The notes under the pieces are model-generated. The model worked only from the letters and a program-made list of their open reading frames with translations, had not been told where the DNA came from and searched no databases. From CAYVBE01 sp964572825 (GTDB lineage: Bacteria; Planctomycetota; Brocadiia; SM23-32), in NCBI GenBank assembly GCA_964572825.1, contig CAZNGS010000001.1, positions 1 to 64,000 of the forward strand: a stretch of DNA of 64,000 bases, written 5' to 3'. Every line of letters begins with the position of its first letter. Position 1 is the stretch's first letter. The translations under genes and the position numbers were made by a program. This document shows positions 40,358-48,951 of this stretch, piece by piece.

Positions 40358-41896
40358 AATCCGCACCTTCCCTGCCGTGAACACGGTGCGCTCGGCCTGC
40401 TCGTGCGGCGGGATGATCCGGTCCAGCAGGGCCGCGCTCTCCTCCTCCCTCTCATCGCTGACGGCGTAGGGCAACCGGCCCTGCTGTATCGCGCGGCGAA
40501 TCTCCTCCAGCCGCCTCGCCTCCGTCCATGGCGGCAAGTCCACGACGCAGAGCCGGGTGAAGTAATGCACGGTCTCGTACTCGCACGCCAGCACCTTCCG
40601 GTCGGGGTGGACTGCCCGGCGCAGCCAGGCGCAGACGGGAGCGTAGTCGGCAGCCCTGCCCCGCCCCGTCACCCGGTAGGAATCGGGATGGCGGTTCTGG
40701 TAGATGAGCTTGCCGGTCCTCAGCAGGTTGACCCCGACGAGCGGCAGGCAGCAGACCAGCGCCAGGCGTGCCAGGTGATCCCGCGTCCAGAACTCCGTTC
40801 GTTCCCGCAGGTGCTTCCCGATCGCCGTCCCGCCGACCACCAGCCAGTAAACCAGCACGGGCAGGACGGGCAGCAGGTATCGCCGGTCCAGGTGCCAGCC
40901 TCCCCAGACGATGGCGCCCATCGACAGCAAGGCGTAGGTGGAGAGCATGAACTCCCTGCGCCGAAGGACCACCACAAGGCCGACCAGCATGACCGCTGCG
41001 AGCAACCCCGCCACGACAACCCCCAGATTCGTGCCGCACACCGCGTCCGAGAGCCCCTCCATGTGCTCCTCGAACCCGGTCACGGGGCTGGCAAGTGTCC
41101 GCAGGAATCGAGCGGCCTGGAACTTATCCCGAAAGTAATGAACGCCGGTCGTGGGCGCGACGGCGCGGCCGCGCATCACCCACAGCGCCAGGGGCAGCGC
41201 GGCCGTCAGCACAATCACCAGGGTCCGGCCGGCGACGCCGGCCAACTGCCGTCTTACGTTCTTGCGCGTCCACAGGGCCGCCAGCAGCCCCACCACCAGG
41301 AAAGGCCCCACCGGGCGCAGCAGGCAGGCCAGGGTTGCGAGCACGGCAGCGGCGGTGCACCAGCACCACGTGGCCCGGCCGGTGGTCTTCAGCATGCGCA
41401 TGCCCGCCCACAGCACAGCCAGCGCCAGAAACGTAAAGGGCACGTCGCTCATCAGGTGCGCCGAGTAGTAATGAAGCGTGCGCGAAAAGGCGAAAACCGC
41501 CACGGCCCACAGCGCCGCCGACCGGGCCAGGTCCAGCTCCCGCAGCAGCAGCCAGAAGAGCACGGCCGCTCCGGCCCCCGCCAGCGAAACCGTTGCGTTC
41601 ATGGCCAGAAAGCTGTCCTGGAACGTCTCCGGCATGCCGAACACCGCTCCCACGCCCGCCAGCACAGCGGGAAAACCGGGCGGATATTTCACGTGGGGCG
41701 CGCAGTTGTGGGTGAATCCCCGCCCCTCCAGCATGGAGCGCGCCAGGTCCAGGTAGACCGCGCTGTCTCGCTGGAAACGCCACTGAGCGTTCAGCGCGGC
41801 CGCCTGGAGCAGCGCCGCGGCGGCCAGGATCAGCGCAGCCTTGCGCCAGGCGGGTGGGTTACTCGGCGCGGGGTGTGGTTCCGGACGAATCCTCAC
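40340..41896 (-). CDS. family 39 (ArnT/PMT-like) membrane glycosyltransferase
   Basis: A 518-residue protein with about ten membrane helices and the N-terminal GT39-like loop RDSAVYLDLARSMLEGRGF followed by HVKYPPGFPAVLAG. Such enzymes transfer a sugar from polyprenol phosphate to lipid A, protein or polysaccharide on the periplasmic side. The GTG start overlaps the stop of the upstream glycosyltransferase (GTGA). It is the last gene of a minus-strand surface-glycan operon and fits the polyprenol-phosphate glycosyltransferase encoded just across from it. Confidence 0.8.
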   Translation of the reverse strand: MRIRPEPHPAPSNPPAWRKAALILAAAALLQAAALNAQWRFQRDSAVYLDLARSMLEGRGFTHNCAPHVKYPPGFPAVLAGVGAVFGMPETFQDSFLAMNATVSLAGAGAAVLFWLLLRELDLARSAALWAVAVFAFSRTLHYYSAHLMSDVPFTFLALAVLWAGMRMLKTTGRATWCWCTAAAVLATLACLLRPVGPFLVVGLLAALWTRKNVRRQLAGVAGRTLVIVLTAALPLALWVMRGRAVAPTTGVHYFRDKFQAARFLRTLASPVTGFEEHMEGLSDAVCGTNLGVVVAGLLAAVMLVGLVVVLRRREFMLSTYALLSMGAIVWGGWHLDRRYLLPVLPVLVYWLVVGGTAIGKHLRERTEFWTRDHLARLALVCCLPLVGVNLLRTGKLIYQNRHPDSYRVTGRGRAADYAPVCAWLRRAVHPDRKVLACEYETVHYFTRLCVVDLPPWTEARRLEEIRRAIQQGRLPYAVSDEREEESAALLDRIIPPHEQAERTVFTAGKVRILRTGR

Positions 41897-43097
41897 CTGT
41901 GAGCGCTCCCTCCTGGCTCGTCGCCGGGGTCAGACGGGTCCGCCTGGAGCTGCCGGTAGAGGGACGCCATCCGGGCCGCGACGCGCTCCCAGGAGCGCTC
42001 CCGGGCCAGCCGGGCGGAGGCATGCTCCAGTTGCCGCCGCAGCCCGGGGCTGGTCAGGCAGAGCGCCACGCGCTGCGCCAGGGCGTGCCAGTCCCCGGGC
42101 GCCACGATCATGCGGGGGTCTTCCACCAGCTCCGGAAGCGCCCCCACATCCGTCACGATCAGCGCCTTACCCAGCCCCACCGCCTGGCTGCCCACGCCGC
42201 TCTGGGCGGCGAAGCGGGTGTAGGGCAACACGACCACGTCCGCCGCGGCGAAGCAACCGGCCAGCTCGTCGCGGCTAAGGTATCGGAGTATCGTCCGGAC
42301 GTTGCCGCCGACGTCCAGCCGTTGGATCAGGGAGGCGTACGGCTCCCACGGCCCCCACGGTTCCCCGGCGATCAGCAGGACGGCATCGGGGACCCGTTTC
42401 AGCAGTCTGGGAGTGCCCGGAGCATAACCTGCACTCCCTTGTAGGGCCGAATATGTCCCGCGCACAGGACGACCGGGGCCTGCTGCGGCAGCCCCAGGGC
42501 GCGCCGGGCAGCAACGGGGTCCGGGCGCTCCGCCGCCGATCGAGGCGAAACTCCCATCGGAATCCGCAGCATCTTCTGCGCGCTCACCCCCAGGACGGTG
42601 CCGGCCTCCTCGATGCCCTTCTCCCAGTGGACGACACATCGATGCGCCAGTCGACACAGCAGATTCGTGCTCCACACGTAGAGGGCGGACCGCTCGTGTG
42701 ACCGCACGTTGTGCAGCGTCAGGACCACCGCCTTGTTCCTGAGCCGAAACAGCAGCGCGATAACCAGGAAAACCGGGATCAGCGGAAGGCTCCAGTGCTG
42801 GATGTGCACCACGTCCGCCTGTGTCAACATGCCGCACAGAAGCCAGCCCAGGGGGTCGTGCCAGTTGAGCCTGGCCCGGATGGTGACATCCGGCGGCTCC
42901 TCCGCCGGTTCGCCACCCTTCGGCCGGGTGCCGCCCCCCGGATGGAGCGCCTCCGGATACATGGATCGGAACGTGATCACCTCCAGGGAGACTTCGTCCT
43001 TCAGGGCCGCAACCAGCCGGGCGGAGAAATCGCTCACCCCACCCCGCAAGGGGGGCAGCGGGGCAACCATGAGGACCTTCAGCGTTGACCGTCGCAT
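41893..43097 (-). pseudogene. GT4-type glycosyltransferase with a single frameshift
   Basis: The N-terminal part (43097 to about 42410) reads MRRSTLKVLMVAPLPPLRGG, later HIQHWSLPLIPVF and LCAGHIRPYKGVQVMLRALP, and then stops at DC. The next frame continues with LLKRVPDAVLLIAGEPWGPW, later the donor-binding YTRFAAQSGVGSQAVGLGKA. One base appears to be missing at about 42408-42412 in a run of Gs. Restoring it would give a normal GT-B glycosyltransferase of about 400 residues. It may be a real loss or an assembly error; the flanking operon looks intact, which favours an error. Confidence 0.75.
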
Positions 43098-43122
43098 GGC
43101 ACCGGGGCCCTGTGAAATCGAT

Positions 43123-43524
43123 TCATGCCTGTGCCGTTGCCGAGACAACGGCGGGACCGTGGAACTCAGCACTGCCCAGCACGGAGCCGCCGCGCGGGCG
43201 CTCCTCGTAGGGACACCCGGCACAGAAAGCAGGCCGCTGCCCCATGCTCCGCACGGCCCGGCGCATGGAACCGTCGCCGGTGGGACAGAGCGGACAGCGC
43301 AGATCGCAGACGTTGGTCGGCTCCACCTGTAGAACCGGCGGCAGTCCCAGCCTCCCAGAGCCGTCCAGCACAGCGTCGAGGCCGCACCTGAGCAGGTTCG
43401 CCCGCCGACTTTCCGACAGGCGAACCAGCATCAGAGGCACCCCGTCAAAGTCATAGGACAGAGTTCCTCGAAGCACCAGGCCCGGCAGTCTGCAGGCTGC
43501 CTCCATGCGCGTCATCCAACCCAT
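43123..43524 (-). pseudogene. internally deleted radical SAM protein
   Basis: The ATG at 43524 has GAGGAGG eight bases upstream. The 133-residue product begins like a SPASM-type radical SAM protein: hydrophobic lead, LQVEPTNVCDLRCPLCPTG with the Cx3Cx2C cluster, then SMRRAVRSMG. From there it jumps to PAFCAGCPYEERPRGG, which looks like the C-terminal end of the same type of protein. The whole catalytic barrel (about 200 residues) is missing, so it is probably a deletion remnant rather than a small protein. It overlaps the end of the full-length radical SAM gene by 13 bases. Confidence 0.55.
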
Positions 43525-44753
43525 TTCGAGGACCTCCTCCCCTGACCCGTGGACACGGGCTGACCGGACCCTGTGGCGGGGCGCAGGCCGATCAGCGGGG
43601 ACGCCAGCGGATGGAGCAGGCGATGAACCCGCAGGTTGGCCTCGTAGTTCGCGCAGGCATGACAGGCGCAATTGGGGGGAGGAGGGCCACCGTGGGGGAG
43701 CCGAAGGCCCGCCCGTCGGAACTCCTGATACGCCTCTGCGTTCCAGACGTCCGTAAACGCCGTCTCGCGCAGGTTACCCATGGGCTCGCAGCACCGACAG
43801 CCACCATAGACGGTGCCTTCGGACTGAACCTGGCACATCAACCAACCGGCGTAACACGGTATCGCCCGGAAGACGCCGGCGGTGTCCAGTTGCCCGGCAA
43901 AAACGTTGAGGAAATCATCGATATTGTGCGCCACGCCGGCCCCGGTCAGGCGGGGTCGCAGTCGGCTCAGCTCCAGCCTGGCGCGCATGACCTGCCGGCG
44001 GTCCGGAGTCAGCCCCTCGAGGTTGGGATCGTCGTAGTCCCAGAGGGCGCGGAAAACCACACGATCCGCCCCTGCTTCGACCGCAAACCGAGCGAAGTCC
44101 TGCAACCCCTCGCAGTTCTGGGCCAGCATCACATAGCAGAGACTCACGCGGGGCCGACTGGCGCCTTCCTCACGCTTGCGCTCCGCCAGATACGCCAGTC
44201 CGAAGCGGACCCGCTCGAAAACCTCCGGCGCGCTGCCCGGATGAGTGACGGCATACAGCTCACCCGAGCCGGCCAGTGTCGTGATGCGCAGTTCGTCCAG
44301 GCGCAGCCCCAGCATCGCGTCCACCCTGGCCCGGTCCAGCAACGTACCATTCGTGTTCACCGCCACAAAGCGCTCGTGGCGCTTGACACGCTCGACATAG
44401 TCCAGGAACCTGCTGTTCAGCAGAGGCTCGCCCAGGGCGGTGAACACGAACCGCTGCGTTCCGAGAGCCGCCAACTGATCGATGAGCTCACCGTTTACGA
44501 CAGAGGGGACATCCTGCGCTTCTCCGGGCACCTCCCGGTCGGCCGGCGTCGTCTCCCCCATCCGACGTCCCCTTCTGACCTCCCGGGTGTTCGGACGCCC
44601 AACCAGGTGGCTGTAGAGGTAGCAATGGATACACCTGACGTTGCATGGAGCCCGCAGGTGAAGCGAGACCTGATACGGCCCGCAGAAAGCCCTGCTTCCG
44701 TGCACCGTTCCCAGAATCGTCCTGAACCGGGACAGGTAGTCGCTCCACATCAT
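43512..44753 (-). CDS. radical SAM/SPASM protein in the glycan locus
   Basis: A 413-residue protein with a radical SAM Cx3Cx2C cluster in LHLRAPCNVRCIHCYLY, FTALGEPLLN, and C-terminal Cys-rich SPASM-like segments (CQVQSEGTVYGGCRCCEP and NCACHACANYE). It presumably makes a radical change on a glycan precursor or a peptide, or is related to sugar-modifying enzymes of O-antigen loci. The ATG at 44753 overlaps the glycosyltransferase stop (ATGA) and has AGGGAGA upstream. Confidence 0.82.
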   Translation of the reverse strand: MMWSDYLSRFRTILGTVHGSRAFCGPYQVSLHLRAPCNVRCIHCYLYSHLVGRPNTREVRRGRRMGETTPADREVPGEAQDVPSVVNGELIDQLAALGTQRFVFTALGEPLLNSRFLDYVERVKRHERFVAVNTNGTLLDRARVDAMLGLRLDELRITTLAGSGELYAVTHPGSAPEVFERVRFGLAYLAERKREEGASRPRVSLCYVMLAQNCEGLQDFARFAVEAGADRVVFRALWDYDDPNLEGLTPDRRQVMRARLELSRLRPRLTGAGVAHNIDDFLNVFAGQLDTAGVFRAIPCYAGWLMCQVQSEGTVYGGCRCCEPMGNLRETAFTDVWNAEAYQEFRRAGLRLPHGGPPPPNCACHACANYEANLRVHRLLHPLASPLIGLRPATGSGQPVSTGQGRRSSKWVG

Positions 44754-45766
44754 GGCTGTGTCTCCCTGACGGCACGGGGCCCGGGCCAAAGATAGCCCAA
44801 AGCCCGTGCGCCGTGCAACCCCACGAGAAGCACGGGCACCCATAAAACCGCGTCGAGTCGCCCGGTGGACAGCATGGTGCGTAACCCGCTCCAGGCCAGC
44901 AATACGACGTAGAAACCGCTGACCGCCGCCAGAGCCAGGGCGGCCGGCGCCAGGAAAAGCGTCGTCACCCCGGAGGCCAGCCACGCCACCAGCGCGAAGG
45001 CCAGAACCAGATGCGGCAGGCGGTGCACACCCAGGCGCCGTGCCACACGGGCCATGCGGAAGTTGCGGGCCAGGAACGACCCGAAGCAAGTGTCCCGGTA
45101 GTGCCCCACCACGATCTCCGGCCCGTGCACGATGCTGTGTCCGGCGCGCCGCACCCTGTGGGCCAGCTCCACGTCCTCGTGCACGTCAAGGGACTCGTCG
45201 AACAACAGAGGCCGGCCTTGTTTTCGGCCAGGCGCCACCTGGAGCGCCACTTCCCGCCGGATGGCCATGTTCCATAATTTGGGGTGATACTCTCCCACGC
45301 CTCCGCCGCCCCTCCGGCAACCGCCCGTGCCGAGAAAGGAGTTCAACACCACGTCCAGGGCCATGTCCATGCCGCCGCAGGCGGCCATCCGGCGGTCCGC
45401 TCCACCCACGAGGGCCGCAGAAGGCGTCCGGGCGAAGGCGCCCTCCAGTTTCGAGAGCCAGTCCACCGGCAGAACGCAGTCGTCGTCGGTGAAGGCCAGA
45501 ATGCTGCCCCGCGCCACGGCGCAGGCGGCGTTGAGCCGGACCGCACGGTTCGCCGAAGCGACCGCCACATAAGCCGCCTCCAGTCCTGCCGCGCGGCACT
45601 CCTCCACCCGGGTTCGTGACTGTCCGTCCCCCGTCGCACCCGCCACCAGCAGTTCAAAGCCGCCGGGCGCGTAACGCAGCCGCCGGGCCGACTCGAGCAT
45701 CTCCCGCAGGAAACGGCCGCCGTGACAGACGGGCACCACGATGCTGAATCTCAGGTCTCCGGACAT
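44750..45766 (-). CDS. family 2 glycosyltransferase
   Basis: A 338-residue GT-A enzyme: SIVVPVCHGGRFLREML, AFTDDDCVLPVDWLS (metal-binding Asp cluster), DESLDVHEDVELAHRVRRAGH in the acceptor region, and two or three C-terminal membrane helices. I chose the ATG at 45766 (GGAAG upstream); an ATG at 45784 adds MEMEVE and overlaps the previous gene. It is coupled to the radical SAM gene downstream by ATGA. Surface polysaccharide assembly is the likely role. Confidence 0.83.
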   Translation of the reverse strand: MSGDLRFSIVVPVCHGGRFLREMLESARRLRYAPGGFELLVAGATGDGQSRTRVEECRAAGLEAAYVAVASANRAVRLNAACAVARGSILAFTDDDCVLPVDWLSKLEGAFARTPSAALVGGADRRMAACGGMDMALDVVLNSFLGTGGCRRGGGGVGEYHPKLWNMAIRREVALQVAPGRKQGRPLLFDESLDVHEDVELAHRVRRAGHSIVHGPEIVVGHYRDTCFGSFLARNFRMARVARRLGVHRLPHLVLAFALVAWLASGVTTLFLAPAALALAAVSGFYVVLLAWSGLRTMLSTGRLDAVLWVPVLLVGLHGARALGYLWPGPRAVRETQP

Positions 45767-45767
45767 C

Positions 45768-46706
45768 TCAACTTCCATCTCCATTCATGGCGGCCAGCCC
45801 CCGAGCGGCCCCCACCGACCAGGCCAGCTTGGCGGCAAAAACCATCGGTGCGGTCCAGAAAAGGCTCCACAGCGCGTGGTTCCGGGCAAAAGCCTTCAGC
45901 GTGACCCACAGAGCGCTGGCCGGCGAGGACAACAGCAACCCGAGACGCGTTCTGAATACGCATGGCAGCCATAGAACGGACCTGTACCGGTGCCGCAGGC
46001 CGATGGTGCCCGAAGCGTGCGCGGCCGCGTAGCGCAGCATCTGCCCGCATGAGTTGCGGTCCGGCAGGTGCCACACCACCGCCTCCGGCGTGAACCACAC
46101 GCCGAACCCCTTCTGGCGGGCTCTGAGGGCGATCTCCATGTCATCTCCCTGGACCGCCACGGGCGAGAAACAGCCCAACGCCTCCAGCACGCCTCGCCTG
46201 AACCCCATGTTGGCCCCCGCCAGCAACGTCACCGGACGGGGCGGCAGCCCCGGCATGAACTCGTGGAACTGCGCCACGTTGTGGCACAGCCGCCAGTAGG
46301 TATCCGTCGGTGTGGACACGGCGCCCGCAACGATGGGGTGTTCACCAAGTGCCGCACCCAGCTTCTCGACCCATCTCTCATCGGTCACGCAGTCATCGTC
46401 GGTGAAGAGAATCTGCTCCCCCGCCGCTTGCCGGATACCCGCGTTCCGCGCACTGGCCAGGCCATGTGGAGTGGAGTTGCGCACATAGCGCAGGTTGGGC
46501 ATCCCCGCGGTCATCTGCTCACACACTCTGCGGGCGCCGTCCCGGCACCCGTCGTCCACAACGATTACCTCGAATCGGTCGGGGGGCATGCTTTGAGAGG
46601 CCAGAGACCGCAGGCACCTGCCCAGGGGGACCGGCCGGTTCCTGGTGCACACCACCACGGAGGTGAACGAGGTGGACCGCGACACTTTTTCGATGGCGCT
46701 GTGCAT
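45768..46706 (-). CDS. family 2 glycosyltransferase
   Basis: A 312-residue GT-A glycosyltransferase: SVVVCTRNRPVPLGRCL, IVVDDGCRDGARRV, ILFTDDDCVTDERWVEKL and GDDMEIALRARQKGFGVWF, with a hydrophobic C-terminus. The ATG at 46706 follows AAAGGGGAT; a GTG at 46727 is possible. It is the first gene of the minus-strand glycan operon. A small perfect hairpin lies just upstream. Confidence 0.85.
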   Translation of the reverse strand: MHSAIEKVSRSTSFTSVVVCTRNRPVPLGRCLRSLASQSMPPDRFEVIVVDDGCRDGARRVCEQMTAGMPNLRYVRNSTPHGLASARNAGIRQAAGEQILFTDDDCVTDERWVEKLGAALGEHPIVAGAVSTPTDTYWRLCHNVAQFHEFMPGLPPRPVTLLAGANMGFRRGVLEALGCFSPVAVQGDDMEIALRARQKGFGVWFTPEAVVWHLPDRNSCGQMLRYAAAHASGTIGLRHRYRSVLWLPCVFRTRLGLLLSSPASALWVTLKAFARNHALWSLFWTAPMVFAAKLAWSVGAARGLAAMNGDGS

Positions 46707-46721
46707 GCACCGATCCCCTTT

Positions 46722-46737
46722 CGGCACGGTAGTGCCG
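46722..46737 (-). promoter_or_regulatory. small hairpin before the glycan operon
   Basis: CGGCAC-GGTA-GTGCCG forms a perfect 6-base stem with a 4-base loop, 16 bases upstream of the glycosyltransferase ATG. It could be an operator half-site pair or a leader hairpin; nothing more can be said. Confidence 0.35.
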
Positions 46738-46923
46738 TGATTGTCACGTTTCCAGCCGGCAGCGTCAAACAGACGGCGCAGGGCCGCCGCGGAAACATCA
46801 CGCGTAGGGCTGGTTGCCGAGGGCCCCGACCCCGGGCGCCGCGATCAGGCATGGGCATGCTCACCCGGCAGAGCCGCAGCGACATCGCGATGATTCCACG
46901 CCCCGGTATTCTGCGATCACCTG

Positions 46924-46952
46924 TTGACGCTCACCGATGTGGGAAATAGAAT
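46924..46952 (+). promoter_or_regulatory. sigma-70-type promoter for queD-mcsA-mcsB-clpC
   Basis: TTGACG (46924-46929) and TAGAAT (46947-46952) with a 17-base spacer, placing the transcription start near 46959, about 34 bases before the queD ATG. No CtsR-type heptad repeat operator is evident. Confidence 0.65.
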
Positions 46953-46992
46953 GGAGTATGAGAGGCGCGAGGCCGTGTGGGAGGCGCACCAG

Positions 46993-47373
46993 ATGTACGA
47001 ATTGACCGTTGAAGACCATTTCTCCGCCGCGCACAATCTGCGGGAGTACAACGGCGAATGCGAACGGCTCCACGGCCACAACTGGCGGGTGGAGGTGCGC
47101 GTGGAGGCCGAAAAGCTCGACGGCGGCGGAATGGTCATGGACTTCCGAGAGTTGAAGGGTGCCCTGGCGGACGTGCTCGCGGCCATCGACCACAGCTACC
47201 TCAACGACGTGGCGCCCTTCGATGAACTGAATCCCACCACGGAGAACCTGTGTCGACACATCGCCGCCCAACTGGATGAACGCCTGCCCGGGGGCGTCCG
47301 GCTCCGATGCGTCTCCTGCTGGGAATCGGACAGGTGCGGGGCCTGCTACTTTCCCCAAGGTGATCGGGGGTGA
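46993..47373 (+). CDS. queD: 6-pyruvoyl-tetrahydropterin synthase / QueD family protein
   Basis: A 126-residue protein with the zinc His ligands of the family (HFSAAHNL and HGHNW), a catalytic Cys in GECERLHGHN, and the Asp-His pair AIDHSYLND. QueD makes 6-carboxytetrahydropterin for queuosine; related enzymes make tetrahydropterins. The ATG at 46993 has GGAGG eight bases upstream. It is the first gene of the arginine-kinase/ClpC operon, where Firmicutes would have ctsR. The symbol is by family; the pterin reaction was not separated from that of PTPS. Confidence 0.8.
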   Translation: MYELTVEDHFSAAHNLREYNGECERLHGHNWRVEVRVEAEKLDGGGMVMDFRELKGALADVLAAIDHSYLNDVAPFDELNPTTENLCRHIAAQLDERLPGGVRLRCVSCWESDRCGACYFPQGDRG

Positions 47374-47379
47374 GCCGAG

Positions 47380-47913
47380 GTGAGCGAAGAGGAAAAAGAG
47401 GAAGAAGCCCCTCTTTGTGAGGAATGCGGCAAGAGGCGCGCGACGGTCCGGTTCACCGAAATCGCCGACGGCAAGCCGGTGCTCCACCTGTTGTGCGACG
47501 CCTGCTACGAGAAAAAGGAGGGGCATCCGGCCGTCTCCCCCACGGCGCTGCTGGCCAAGTTCCTGTCGGCGTTCGCGCCCGAGCTCAAGGAGCTGGGCCT
47601 GGCCCGCTGCCCGGAGTGTGGCGTAAGCTACCTGGAGTTCAGGCAGAGGGGCACGCTGGGCTGCCCGCACGACTACGTGGCGTTCGAGGAAGGCATCACC
47701 CCCCTGCTGGAGCAGATCCACGACGCCACGGAGCACTGCGGCAAGGTGCCCCGGCAGGCGGACCGCGCCACCGCCCTCAGCACCCGCCTGCGCGCGTTGC
47801 GGCGCCGGCAGCAGATCGCCGTGGAGCAGGAGGACTACGAACTTGCCGCCACATTGAGGGACCGCATCGAGGAACTCGAGACGGAACGAAATGAGATTGA
47901 AGAACCTGAATAA
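47380..47913 (+). CDS. mcsA: McsA, zinc-binding activator of arginine kinase McsB
   Basis: A 177-residue protein with two zinc-finger pairs near the N-terminus (CEECGKRRA and CDACYEKK) and a second set in the middle (CPECGVSYLEF with CPHDY), followed by a UvrB/UvrC-type helical hairpin (RRRQQIAVEQEDYELAATLR). This is the layout of McsA, which activates the protein-arginine kinase McsB. GTG start six bases after queD; its end overlaps mcsB by 23 bases, indicating coupled translation. Confidence 0.88.
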   Translation: MSEEEKEEEAPLCEECGKRRATVRFTEIADGKPVLHLLCDACYEKKEGHPAVSPTALLAKFLSAFAPELKELGLARCPECGVSYLEFRQRGTLGCPHDYVAFEEGITPLLEQIHDATEHCGKVPRQADRATALSTRLRALRRRQQIAVEQEDYELAATLRDRIEELETERNEIEEPE

Positions 47914-48940
47914 CAGGCTGGTCGAGTGGCTCAAGGACGGGCCCGACAGCGACGTGGTGGTCAGCAGTCGCGCCCGGCTGGCCCGAAACGTCGAGGGACA
48001 GCCGTTCGTCCAGCAAGCCTCCAAAAAGCAGAAAGCGCAGTTGGAGGAGATGCTGCGCCACGTCCTGCAGTCCCAGGACATTGAGCCGCCGCTCAACTAC
48101 GTGAGCCTGCACAACCTCGAGCCGCTGCTGCTGGAGCTGCTGCTGGAAAGGCGCCTGGTCAGCCATCAGCACGCCGAATCCGACTGGGTGCGCGGAGTGG
48201 CCTTCGACGACGCCGAGCGGCTGAGCGTCATGGTTAACGAAGAGGACCACCTGCGCATCCAATTCATCCGGGCCGGTCTGCGCCTGAAGGAGGCCTACGA
48301 GCGTGCCAACGCCTTCGATGACCTGCTGGGGGAACGCGTGCCGTTTGCTTACTCCGCCCGGTACGGCTACCTGGCCGCCTGCCCCACCAACGTGGGCACC
48401 GGCCTGCGTGCCAGCGTGATGCTCCACATGCCCGCCCTCACGATGAGCCGGCAGATGAACCGGGTGATCAACCGGGTGCAGGGCCAGAACCTGACCGTGC
48501 GCGGCGTTTACGGAGAAGGCACGCATGGGGCGGGAGATTTCTACCAGGTTTCCAACCGCATCACCCTGGGCGTGACCGAGGAGGAAGTCGTCGAGTCCGT
48601 GGCCCGTGCAGCGGTTGAACTGGCGCAGATGGAGCGGGGAGCGCGGGAGGAGCTGCACAGCAACCATTCTCGGGACTTCCGCCGGCGCATTCTGCGCGCA
48701 CTGGAAATGCTCCGATCCGCGCATGCCATCTCCTCGCAGGAGACCCTTAGTTTCCTTTCCCAGGTGCGGCTGGGAGTGGAAGCGGGCCTGCTGACCGATC
48801 CGCAGTTCAGTGAACTGAACCACCTCTTCCTCTTGACTTTGCCCGCGCATCTGCAGACAATGGAAGGTGGACCGTTGGACAGCTCAGTCAGGGACGAACG
48901 ACGGGCTGTATACGTAAGGGATAAGCTGGCCGACAGTTAG
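47891..48940 (+). CDS. mcsB: protein arginine kinase McsB
   Basis: A 349-residue ATP:guanido phosphotransferase-type kinase that phosphorylates arginines and so marks proteins for ClpCP. Conserved blocks are VVVSSRARLARNVEGQPF, the catalytic NEEDHLRIQ, the CPTNVGTGLRAS active-site loop and EGTHGAGDFYQVSN. It is about the usual McsB length. No separate arginine phosphatase (YwlE) is in the window. Confidence 0.93.
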   Translation: MRLKNLNNRLVEWLKDGPDSDVVVSSRARLARNVEGQPFVQQASKKQKAQLEEMLRHVLQSQDIEPPLNYVSLHNLEPLLLELLLERRLVSHQHAESDWVRGVAFDDAERLSVMVNEEDHLRIQFIRAGLRLKEAYERANAFDDLLGERVPFAYSARYGYLAACPTNVGTGLRASVMLHMPALTMSRQMNRVINRVQGQNLTVRGVYGEGTHGAGDFYQVSNRITLGVTEEEVVESVARAAVELAQMERGAREELHSNHSRDFRRRILRALEMLRSAHAISSQETLSFLSQVRLGVEAGLLTDPQFSELNHLFLLTLPAHLQTMEGGPLDSSVRDERRAVYVRDKLADS

Positions 48941-48951
48941 GCACAGAGTGA

